62,932 nt of DNA from Gemmatimonadota bacterium (GTDB lineage: Bacteria > Latescibacterota > UBA2968 > UBA8231): the NCBI GenBank assembly GCA_018660835.1, contig JABJJN010000016.1, forward strand, positions 1 to 62,932, read 5' to 3'. The translations under genes and the position numbers were made by a program. This document shows positions 24,511 through 31,913 of the stretch, one piece after another. Numbering within the stretch: position 1 is the first letter of the stretch; the number at the start of each line of letters is the position of its first letter. The notes beneath the pieces are model-generated. The model made no database searches, was not told the origin of the DNA, and worked only from the letters and a program-made list of their open reading frames with translations.

Positions 24511-26397
24511 CTACTCTTCTTCGAAGACCGGATCGCCTCGATGTAGTCTGAGGGCGATCCGCAACGTCTGCAGCATCGAACGCTGCGTCGGTGCGTGCGC
24601 TGCCAAGTAGCGCGCTGCCGCCACCAGGACATGGCGCTGCTCCTCTGCATCAGAGCGCTCTGCATGCTGCCGGATCGCCGCTTCCAACATCTGATAGCTG
24701 TGGAATTCCGCATCTTCGCGGACCAGCGACTCTGCAAGGGCGCCAAATAGTGCCGTTGTGTCGTGGCCCGCAGCGACATAGTCATAGACGAGACGCCCTG
24801 CTTCATCGACCTGCTGTTGCCTGTTGAGCAGATCGAGATACTGACTGAGCGCAGCTTCGCCAGCCCCCTGCGATCCTTCATCCCCAATCGCTGCGGAGTC
24901 ATTCTTAGACGGCAACCTGGCCGGTGGAACATTGAGAAACCGGTCCAGATAGATTCGAAGAGCGCCGTGGTAAACGCCACGCAGCAGTTCTGCCGATTCG
25001 TGACGTTTGAGCAATTGCTGCAGGGCGTTGGCATAGCTGAAGGTGTGCAACACGCCGATCCAGTCGATGAATTCATTCTGCACGTGAAACCGGGCGACCC
25101 GTAGAGCGGCAGCGTAGGCTACTTCCCCTGCCAGTTGCAGCGGCGTCGCTCCCGACGACACAGCCACGTCGAGGCTCTCGACGATGGCCGCAGGATCCTC
25201 GCCAAGCAAGGTATCGATGAATCCTTCCGGCTTCTGCCACGTCGTTGCCTCCGACTCCGCCATCAACTGGCCAAGCTGGTTCAGATGCGGTAACAACAAT
25301 TCCTTCAGATCGACGGGGCTGCGCCAGGCGTTGGTCTCTTCGGCGCGCTGCGAACGGCAAAGGTGACCTACAAGTGACGATAGAACATCACCCGCTTCGT
25401 CCCAGCCGATCCGATTGATCAGATCCGTCCAGCCCTCCCCTGCCTGCACGATACCTGCCGCATCCGTCACCGTCTCGAGAGCTCGCACCGCCGTTGTGCC
25501 AACAGCTACGACACGATGTCCATCTCTTTGCGCCTGGCGCACCAGTTGCGCCGTCGTCGCCGGCACACGATACCATTCTGCATAGGGTGGTTCGTGGTCC
25601 TCGAGACTGGCGACCCCCGTGTGTAGCACCAGGGGAGCAATGTGCACGCCGCGGGCAACGAGATGTGTGATCAGTTCGGCACTGAATGCCCTGCCCGCAG
25701 AGGGCATCTCCGCACTGCCTGGTTCTGTAGCGTAGACGGTCTGGTAGAAATGTGAGGGCCATGACTGTTGCACATAACCATAGCGAATCGGGAAACCGTG
25801 AACCTCGAGGTATTTCTCGAGAGGGCCGGTGCCTGTGATGTCTGCAACCCACAGGCGCACCTGATCGTCATCGGACCCCGGGTGCTGGGCCTCGCCTGAG
25901 TTCGGGCGATACGGTCTGAGCAACTTCGCCTCACCCCCGGCTGTGAAACGAATCAGCTGCCCTGCAGCGGCTGACCGTGGCACGGTGCCCTCGGGGGTCG
26001 GTTGTCGGACTTCGACGACCCATCGATCAGCTGCGAGCTTCGTCGACAGATGCAGGTGCACAGCCTCACCAGCGATCTCGCCCTCGACCGCGGCATTCAG
26101 CGTGCCACTGACATTGATCACCAGCACATCCCCCGCTTGCAGAAAGGCGCCGATCTGTTCGAACCGCGTATGTTCGATCTCCGTGGTCTCAGCATAGTGA
26201 GAGACCATCAGTTTGACCTGATCGCGGCGCAGACCACGAGCCTCCGGTGGTTCACCTGCTTCCAGATGGCCGGGCAACTCGTAGTCGAAGGTGCCAACGC
26301 CCGCGTCCTCGATACCGCGGAAATTGAGTAGACGACACGTCGATGTGTCGAGCCCCTTCACTTGGGTGCCAGCCGGTGCAACGCTCAGGCTCGTCAT
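24511..26397 (-). CDS. QueA-like N-terminal domain fused to a helical domain of the type seen in Rieske-associated proteins
   Basis: Residues 1 to about 327 match QueA-like SAM:tRNA ribosyltransferase-isomerases of the actinobacterial kind: HTRFEQIGAFLQAGDVLVIN, YQTVYATEPGSAEMPSAGRA, APLVLHTGVASLEDHEPPY, RVVAVGTTAVRALETV and GEGWTDL. The last ~70 residues of that family (VDGLLTGWHEP...ASHLxML...WHEFGD) are absent. From about residue 328 the text changes to IGWDEAGDVLSSLV...RVARFHVQNEFIDWIGVLHTF and YLDRFLNVPPARLP...LVAAARYLAAHAPTQRSM. From memory this matches the C-terminal helical region of Rieske-domain proteins. The join near 25415 is in frame. It may be a deletion fusion of two genes, which would probably inactivate the QueA part. 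ATGA overlap with the SDR gene upstream fixes the start. Confidence 0.75.
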   Translation of the reverse strand: MTSLSVAPAGTQVKGLDTSTCRLLNFRGIEDAGVGTFDYELPGHLEAGEPPEARGLRRDQVKLMVSHYAETTEIEHTRFEQIGAFLQAGDVLVINVSGTLNAAVEGEIAGEAVHLHLSTKLAADRWVVEVRQPTPEGTVPRSAAAGQLIRFTAGGEAKLLRPYRPNSGEAQHPGSDDDQVRLWVADITGTGPLEKYLEVHGFPIRYGYVQQSWPSHFYQTVYATEPGSAEMPSAGRAFSAELITHLVARGVHIAPLVLHTGVASLEDHEPPYAEWYRVPATTAQLVRQAQRDGHRVVAVGTTAVRALETVTDAAGIVQAGEGWTDLINRIGWDEAGDVLSSLVGHLCRSQRAEETNAWRSPVDLKELLLPHLNQLGQLMAESEATTWQKPEGFIDTLLGEDPAAIVESLDVAVSSGATPLQLAGEVAYAAALRVARFHVQNEFIDWIGVLHTFSYANALQQLLKRHESAELLRGVYHGALRIYLDRFLNVPPARLPSKNDSAAIGDEGSQGAGEAALSQYLDLLNRQQQVDEAGRLVYDYVAAGHDTTALFGALAESLVREDAEFHSYQMLEAAIRQHAERSDAEEQRHVLVAAARYLAAHAPTQRSMLQTLRIALRLHRGDPVFEEE

Positions 26398-27152
26398 GAC
26401 GCCACCGCCAGTGGGGTCACAGCCCCAACCCGTTGCGGTAAGCTGCAGACCAGACTGCGTGCCTGATAGCGACCACTGGGCAAGTCTCCCTCGATCAACT
26501 CGATCAGCCCAGGCAGACTCTCGGCAGGCAAGGGGCGATCACTGATGTCCTCTCCAGGGAAAGCCTCCTGGTGCATCTGCGTCCGCATATCTCCCGGGTC
26601 AACGCGATAGACTCTCCAGCCAGGCTCCTCGGCAGCCAGGACATTCGTCAGTTGCTCCAGCGCCGCTTTGCTGGCGCCATAGCCTCCCCACTCCTCGTAG
26701 CCTTCAATGGCGGCATCACTGGTGATGTTGAGGATGCGCACGTGCTCTGCCAGCACAGGTTGCAGATCCTGCAGAAGCCACACAGGTGCGAAGGTGTTCA
26801 CCTGAAAGACCTGTTCGAGAATGGCCGTGGGATAGTCGAGAACACGCGGCTGCGGACTTGGCCCCAGAATGCTCGCATTATTGACGACCAGATCGACGTG
26901 ACCAGACTGGCGTGCCGCTTGTAACAACTGGCTGCGGTGCGCGGCATCAGTGATATCGCCAGCGATGGCGGTGACCTTCGTCCATGTCGCCAGTTCAGCG
27001 GCAATGCGCTCCAGATCGGCTCCACCTCTGGCATCGAGGATCAGATGCCATCCGCGTTGAGCCAACTCTCGTGCCAGCGCCGCACCGAGGCCACGGGAGG
27101 CGCCTGTGATCAGGGCAGTTCTTGGTGTCGCCGTTGGGATGATAGCGGTCAT
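26394..27152 (-). CDS. Short-chain dehydrogenase/reductase
   Basis: The start is well supported by AAAGGAG seven bases before ATG. The 252-residue protein has the classical SDR elements: TGASRGLGAALA for cofactor binding, VNNAS, a serine in LNITSDAA, and Y-G-A-S-K as the catalytic Y-x-x-x-K. The glycine-rich loop with a following arginine-rich region would suit NADP(H), though this is not certain. Its stop overlaps the start of the QueA-like fusion gene, so both are in one unit. The substrate is unknown. Confidence 0.9.
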   Translation of the reverse strand: MTAIIPTATPRTALITGASRGLGAALARELAQRGWHLILDARGGADLERIAAELATWTKVTAIAGDITDAAHRSQLLQAARQSGHVDLVVNNASILGPSPQPRVLDYPTAILEQVFQVNTFAPVWLLQDLQPVLAEHVRILNITSDAAIEGYEEWGGYGASKAALEQLTNVLAAEEPGWRVYRVDPGDMRTQMHQEAFPGEDISDRPLPAESLPGLIELIEGDLPSGRYQARSLVCSLPQRVGAVTPLAVAS

Positions 27153-27243
27153 GGTTCAGCTCCTTTGAGAAGTGCGTCATCGTAACGCTCTTCAAGGTAG
27201 CCGGCGCCATGGGGCCCGGAATCGGACAATCGACGGGTTTTGG

Positions 27244-27261
27244 CCTGTCCTTTGGGACAGG
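27244..27261. terminator. Short hairpin between PhyH and SDR genes, possible weak terminator
   Basis: A 7-base perfect inverted repeat (cctgtcc / ggacagg) with a four-base loop lies between the end of the PhyH reading frame and the SDR start. No T-run follows on either strand, so a Rho-independent terminator is only a weak possibility. It could equally be a chance palindrome or a protein site. Confidence 0.25.
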
Positions 27262-27299
27262 TTGCTGACTGCTGATGCGGGATGACCTCTGGTCGCTGC

Positions 27300-27383
27300 T
27301 CAGTCGCCCCAGCGATCAAGACCCAGCAGCCGACGTCCCAGCGCCGTCAATTCCGCCGGTTCATTGGCCTCTTCCCAGCGCCG
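27300..27383 (-). other. In-frame continuation of the PhyH gene beyond an amber stop
   Basis: Directly after the TAG at 27384-27386 the same frame stays open for 27 codons to a TGA at 27300-27302. It encodes a plausible C-terminal tail (RRWEEANEPAEL followed by TALGRRLLGLDRWGD). As remembered, PhyH relatives with the preceding FPGD segment often end in a similar L-T-x-L-G-R-x-L-L-G-L-D-x-W tail. If so, the TAG is a recent nonsense change or is read through. TAG is used as a normal stop elsewhere in the window (for example 24493-24495), so recoding is not general. Confidence 0.5.
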
Positions 27384-28139
27384 CTAATCTCCGGGGAACG
27401 CCGAGCCCTCAGGATTCAGCCGTTCCTGCCACATCTTCACACGCTGTCTGCACGCCTCCTGATTGCTGTCATGGGCGGGAGACATCGAGATGTACTGGGC
27501 CAAGCGTGGTTTGTCTGTGAGGTTGGGAGAATTGCCGTGGGCTAGCAGTTGATGCCAGATCAGCAGGTCTCCTGCTTTGCCGGGAATCTTCTGCACATCC
27601 AGTCCTTCCAGATCAGGACGATGCGCATCGCGATCTTCTGGCTGCGTCCGCACCCAATCCTCGAATTGCCGGTGGAATCCTGGGACACATTGGAAAGTGC
27701 CCTGATCTTCGGCGGTATCCTCAAGATAGAGCACGCCTTGCACACCAAAAGGAATAGGCCGCTTCGATGTGTCCGTGTCCCAATGCACCATCCCCGTGTG
27801 TTGCCAATCGGGTTGATCTTCACGGTTCGGCAGATTGCAGTTCGCCCGATCCATACTCACCCACAGTTTCGGCGTTCCCCAGATCTCGGCGAAGGCCTGA
27901 TGCACGCGGGGGTGCTGACGATTGTCCCACAACCCCTGGGTCTGATACATCTCGACCATCCCACCGCGACGCGCCGGTTCACGATACCAGTCGTCCGGGT
28001 CATCGGGAGACATATCCAGAAAGCGCCACACCTCCTCGACGACGGCCTGCAGGTTCTTTCTGGGTACCACGTCGTGAATCACGACGTAGCCATGGGTGTT
28101 CCAGAAAGCGAAATCCTCTTGTGTCAGCAAGTTGCTCAT
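27384..28139 (-). CDS. Phytanoyl-CoA dioxygenase (PhyH)-family oxygenase, probably shortened by TAG
   Basis: The 251-residue protein has a full Fe(II)/2-oxoglutarate site: H119-W-D121 in MVHWDTDTSKR, distal H201 in LLAHGNSPN and R212. YLEDTAEDQGTFQCVPGFH is the usual core strand. The N-terminal EDFAFWNTHGYVVIHDVVP is typical of this family. It ends in EGSAFPGD before TAG, and the frame then continues with a family-like tail (see 27300-27383). The active-site half is intact, so enzyme activity may survive. The gene is divergent from an oxidoreductase gene across about 114 bases. Confidence 0.85.
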   Translation of the reverse strand: MSNLLTQEDFAFWNTHGYVVIHDVVPRKNLQAVVEEVWRFLDMSPDDPDDWYREPARRGGMVEMYQTQGLWDNRQHPRVHQAFAEIWGTPKLWVSMDRANCNLPNREDQPDWQHTGMVHWDTDTSKRPIPFGVQGVLYLEDTAEDQGTFQCVPGFHRQFEDWVRTQPEDRDAHRPDLEGLDVQKIPGKAGDLLIWHQLLAHGNSPNLTDKPRLAQYISMSPAHDSNQEACRQRVKMWQERLNPEGSAFPGD

Positions 28140-28253
28140 CTATTACCATTCCACCGGGTTGAAGACTGCCATGGTCTGGATCCCGTCAGGTGCCGATATT
28201 GAGCCCGATCGTGTATCCCTGCTACCCCTTGAATGGAGCACATCCGCCTCCCC

Positions 28254-29288
28254 ATGTCCAGAATCCGACTTGCCCTCATTGGCTGCGGCGGCATGTCCCG
28301 CGCCCATCTGCGCCGTTTCGAAATTCTTGCCGACCGTCTTGAGCTGGTTGCCGCCGTCGATGTGGACGAGACACGCGCTGCCAGCGTCGCCGACGTTGTC
28401 GACGGGATTCGCACGGCGACCAACGTAGAGGAGGTCTTGGATGATGTCGATGCCTGCCTGCTCGTGCTTCCCCACCATCTCCATCACCCCATCGCCATGC
28501 AATGTCTGCAAGCGGGCAAACATGTCCTGCTGGAGAAGCCTATGGCGATCAGTGAGGCTCAGTGCCTGGAACTCATCGATACAGCCAAGCAACGTGATCT
28601 TGTACTTATGGTCGCCTACTGTATGCGCTTCCATCCTCTTGTGACGGGCATGAAACAGCTGATCGATGACAAGGTCGTAGGTGACATCTTTCAGGTCTCA
28701 ATCTGGACAGAGCAGCATACGCAATATGATGAGGGGCACTGGGGTCTGAAGGAGTCTACCCTCGGTGGAGGGCAACTATTCTCTCATGGTTGCCACTACA
28801 TCGATATCCTGCTGTGGTATATGGGCCGACCCGTGCGCGGCACGCACATGGGGTCAAATACGGGCACCGAATGGATGGAAAGAGAGGGTACGAGCAATGT
28901 CACGATCGAATTCGAGGGCGGCCGACTCGCATATCACTTTGGCACGTGGGGTGCGCGGGCAACACGCCTCGGCTACACTTTTCACGCCCATGGCACCAAG
29001 GGCATGATCGAAGCCGATATCCGTGCCGGCGAACTGCGTGTCCTGCGCCCGGGAGCAGAACCTGAGGTCGTATCGGAACATGAATCGGGTAAACACACGG
29101 AGAATGAGATGCGCCACTTCCTCGACTGTATCAGCACGGGTGAACGCCCCCTCACTGATGGCCCCGGCAGCCTGCAGGGCCTGCGATTGATCTGGCGTCT
29201 CTATGAAGCTGAGGATGCCGGCACCCTCGCCGACCTGCGCGGTCTCGGCCTCGACCAGGTCGACGCATCGGGTCAGCTTCTCTCATGA
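28254..29288 (+). CDS. Gfo/Idh/MocA-family NAD(P)-dependent oxidoreductase
   Basis: The protein begins with the Rossmann motif RLALIGCGGMSRAHLR and carries the family motif LLEKPMAIS with the catalytic-region E-K-P. A substrate-domain stretch follows, with GGGQLFSHGCHYIDILLWYMG, where the histidines match the usual G-G-x-x-x-x-x-x-x-H-x-x-D pattern. It has 344 residues from ATG 28254. ATG 28233 would add seven residues. Members oxidise or reduce sugars, inositols or their derivatives. It heads a plus-strand run with the ceramidase-like hydrolase gene 28 bases behind. Confidence 0.9.
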   Translation: MSRIRLALIGCGGMSRAHLRRFEILADRLELVAAVDVDETRAASVADVVDGIRTATNVEEVLDDVDACLLVLPHHLHHPIAMQCLQAGKHVLLEKPMAISEAQCLELIDTAKQRDLVLMVAYCMRFHPLVTGMKQLIDDKVVGDIFQVSIWTEQHTQYDEGHWGLKESTLGGGQLFSHGCHYIDILLWYMGRPVRGTHMGSNTGTEWMEREGTSNVTIEFEGGRLAYHFGTWGARATRLGYTFHAHGTKGMIEADIRAGELRVLRPGAEPEVVSEHESGKHTENEMRHFLDCISTGERPLTDGPGSLQGLRLIWRLYEAEDAGTLADLRGLGLDQVDASGQLLS

Positions 29289-29316
29289 ATCGTATCTGCA
29301 ACAGGAGTCAGAAACC

Positions 29317-30591
29317 ATGAAGGTCGGCGTCGCCCAGATCGATATCACACCGCAGGTTCCCGTTTGGATGACGGGATACGCCAACCGTGACCACAAGTCA
29401 GAGGGGGCCTATGCCCCTCTCAACGCAGGAGCAGTGTATCTGCAAGGTGCATCCGACGGTGCGCTGATTCTGACGGCAGATGTGATCGGCTATACAGCAC
29501 CCTACGACGCCGAAGTGCGACAAGCCATTGCGGATGTGACGGGACTGCTGCCCCGACAGATCGTGCTGACGGCGACGCACACGCATTGCGCGCCTTTTCT
29601 ATCCCAGTGGAATATGCCTGGAGAGGTCGAACTGGAATACGCGGCATGGCTCCTTGAGCGCTTTCAGATGGCAGCGATGCAGGCAATCTCCCAGGCCACC
29701 TCCGGACGCGTCGGTCATAGTCGCGGTCAATCCACCTTTGGCGTCAATCGCCGTCGTCCGGATGGCAAGGGAGGGATACTTTTCGCGCCGCACCCTGAGG
29801 GTCCTATCGATCGCGACCTCGACACCCTGTGGTTCTATGGTGAGAGTGATGTCTTGCTTGGTTCGCTGACGATCTATGCGTGTCACCCGACCAGTGTCGG
29901 CGGCTACAACATCGGCCCTGACTATCCCGGGTTTCTGTGTCGACAGCTCGAGGCAGATACCGCGGCGCCCGCCCTGTTTTCGACGGGGTGTGCGGGAGAT
30001 GTGCGACCCTGGTTTGGCGGTCAGCCGGCAGATGAGTTTCCTCAGCCCGGTCTTGAAGAGCTTGAGGCAGCAGGAGTCACCATGGCGGGCGAGGTGATCG
30101 CCGGACGATCCACCGAACAGGCGGTCGAAGCGCAGACATTGGCTGTCGATCATGTCTTCCATGGGTTGCCCTACGATCAGCGCATGAACGATGAGCAATT
30201 GCGGGCAACAGCCGCCGGCGAAGATCCCTGGCTGAAGGCCTGGGCAGACCTCATGCTCAGCCAACGCGAGAGCGGCGATCTTGCTTCTCACTGCCCACAC
30301 GAAATCCAGGCGATCAGGTTCAACGACGATTTCCAGATCGTCTTCCTTGGAGGCGAAGTCCTCAGCGAGATCGGGTTACATATCAAGCAGGTCCTTGATC
30401 CCGCGACAACGATCACCGTCGCCTATGCCAATGGCCTGATTGCATACGTTCCCAGCGCCAACGCCCATCCCCTCGGAGGCTACGAAGTCGACGGCTCGCA
30501 CCACTATTTTCGCCGCCCCGCCCGCTTCACCGCCGAGATCGAATCCCTGATCGTGACCCAGATCCAGGCACTGTGCCAACGCCTGGGGTAG
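29317..30591 (+). CDS. Neutral/alkaline ceramidase-like hydrolase
   Basis: ATG 29317 has AGGAG upstream and begins MKVGVAQIDITPQVPVWMTGY, the standard start of the neutral ceramidase N-terminal domain without a signal peptide. The 424 residues include TATHTHCAPFLSQW (zinc-site histidines), LTIYACHPTSVGG, FSTGCAGDVRPW and YANGLIAYVPSANAHPLGGYE, all typical. True ceramidases are longer and secreted. Short cytosolic bacterial relatives are widespread with unknown substrates, so amide or ester hydrolysis is all that can be said. Its TAG stop overlaps the GTG of the next gene by one base. Confidence 0.85.
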   Translation: MKVGVAQIDITPQVPVWMTGYANRDHKSEGAYAPLNAGAVYLQGASDGALILTADVIGYTAPYDAEVRQAIADVTGLLPRQIVLTATHTHCAPFLSQWNMPGEVELEYAAWLLERFQMAAMQAISQATSGRVGHSRGQSTFGVNRRRPDGKGGILFAPHPEGPIDRDLDTLWFYGESDVLLGSLTIYACHPTSVGGYNIGPDYPGFLCRQLEADTAAPALFSTGCAGDVRPWFGGQPADEFPQPGLEELEAAGVTMAGEVIAGRSTEQAVEAQTLAVDHVFHGLPYDQRMNDEQLRATAAGEDPWLKAWADLMLSQRESGDLASHCPHEIQAIRFNDDFQIVFLGGEVLSEIGLHIKQVLDPATTITVAYANGLIAYVPSANAHPLGGYEVDGSHHYFRRPARFTAEIESLIVTQIQALCQRLG

Positions 30592-31430
30592 TGGCGCTGA
30601 GTGCCCGGCCAGCCAACAAACTGCTGGAGGCAAGAGCTCAGGACGCCCCCACAGCCGAGGTCAGTTTCGACCTTGGTATGTCCACCCTACAGGTGGATCT
30701 CTCCGGCTCAGGGGTTGACGGTCCTGCGGGGATGCTTCCCTGGCCGGTGATCGAAACGATCGCAGCAGATGATCACGGCTGTTTCGAAATCGTATCCGCT
30801 GAACCCCGGCGACTCCAGTGTATGTCCAGTATGACCGGTCGATTGGCGAGTCTTTATGCCACAGACGGGCCTCCCGCTCTGCTTCTGTCGGGCACCCTGA
30901 TGCACCGCATCAAGGGTGTGCATCCCGGACAGGACACCCAGCTGAAGCTGGCCCCCCTCGGTCGGCTGTCTGCCTTTCGTGTATTGGACACAGCGACAGG
31001 ACTCGGATACACGTCCATTGAAGCGCGACGCCGTGGGGCCTTAAGCGTCCACACAACCGAGCTCGACCCCGCCGTCGTTGATCTGCAACGCCGCAACCCG
31101 TGGTCACAGGAGTTGTTCCGTGATGATCAGATCGTCTGTGACACCGGTGACATTGCCGTGGAGATCGAGAGATTTGAAGAGGATCAGTTTGATCGCATCC
31201 TCCATGACCCTCCGGTTCTGGAACTGGCAGGAGATCTGTACGGGGGTGCTTTCTACACCCAACTGCGGCGGGTTCTGACGCGGCGAGGCCGACTATTTCA
31301 CTATATCGGCAATCTCGACAGTCCCTCGGGCATGCGTGTCACACCCGGCGTCATCCGCCGACTCGAGGAGGCGGGATTCGTCGATGTACAGAGGCGCCCC
31401 GAAGCCTTTGGTGTCAGCGCCCGAGGCTGA
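30591..31430 (+). CDS. COG2521-type predicted SAM-dependent methyltransferase
   Basis: GTG 30591 overlaps the preceding stop (TAGTG), giving 279 residues. The central part reads MHRIKGVHPGQDTQLKLAPL, then RVLDTATGLGYTSIEARRRG, then NPWSQELF, FDRILHDPPVLELAGDLYGG and RRGRLFHYIGN. This closely follows the COG2521 family best known from archaea. The motif DPP (N/D-P-P) in the catalytic loop suits methyl transfer to a nitrogen or to a base, but the substrate is unknown. About 100 N-terminal residues are less conserved. Confidence 0.8.
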   Translation: MALSARPANKLLEARAQDAPTAEVSFDLGMSTLQVDLSGSGVDGPAGMLPWPVIETIAADDHGCFEIVSAEPRRLQCMSSMTGRLASLYATDGPPALLLSGTLMHRIKGVHPGQDTQLKLAPLGRLSAFRVLDTATGLGYTSIEARRRGALSVHTTELDPAVVDLQRRNPWSQELFRDDQIVCDTGDIAVEIERFEEDQFDRILHDPPVLELAGDLYGGAFYTQLRRVLTRRGRLFHYIGNLDSPSGMRVTPGVIRRLEEAGFVDVQRRPEAFGVSARG

Positions 31431-31529
31431 GCAAGTCTCGTGTGTATTGGCGCGATCATCAGATACTTGCGCCGGTGCCAGCATGATGACTTAGGTGTTC
31501 GTGTGCGAAACTCCAGCAAGGGGAACGAT

Positions 31530-31913
31530 TTGATCACTGGCAAAACACTGGCACGATTGCGACGATTACATCTCTACATGGGTGTAACCATCGCACCCCT
31601 CATTCTGTTTTTCGCTCTTTCTGGTGCGTGGCAAACATTTGGCTTCCACAAGGACGCCAAGGACGGCAGCTATATTGCGCCCACCGTCTTGTCCGTGGTG
31701 TCTGATGTACATGAGCATCAGCGTGCCGGCAGCAATGCACATCGGTCCACGGCCTTCGCTGTCGTCGCCCTGCTGGCGGCCCTTGGCCTCGTGGCGACGA
31801 CGGCCATGGGCATTCTCATGGCATTTCGTTTTGCCCCCAAACCACTGATTGTTTGGACCCTGCTTGCGGTGGGGATCTTGTTGCCAGCTTTCTTACTCTG
31901 GATCGGCTCGTGA
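31530..31913 (+). CDS. Small three-TM membrane protein, PepSY-associated TM type
   Basis: The core begins ARLRRLHLYMGVTIAPLILFFALSG, typical of the first helix of PepSY-associated transmembrane proteins. A periplasmic stretch follows and then two more helices (AFAVVALLAALGLVATTAMG and IVWTLLAVGILLPAFLLW). The start is uncertain. TTG 31530 has GGGGAA upstream, while GTG 31503 or 31440 would lengthen it. The stop overlaps the GTG of the giant downstream gene (GTGA). The function is unknown. Related proteins occur with metal-reductase or uptake functions, but nothing nearby supports that here. Confidence 0.6.
   Translation: MITGKTLARLRRLHLYMGVTIAPLILFFALSGAWQTFGFHKDAKDGSYIAPTVLSVVSDVHEHQRAGSNAHRSTAFAVVALLAALGLVATTAMGILMAFRFAPKPLIVWTLLAVGILLPAFLLWIGS

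Noticed and set aside
27384..27386. Evidence for genome-wide recoding of TAG
   Set aside because: Several other genes in the window end naturally at TAG with nothing family-like following, so at most this single codon is unusual.
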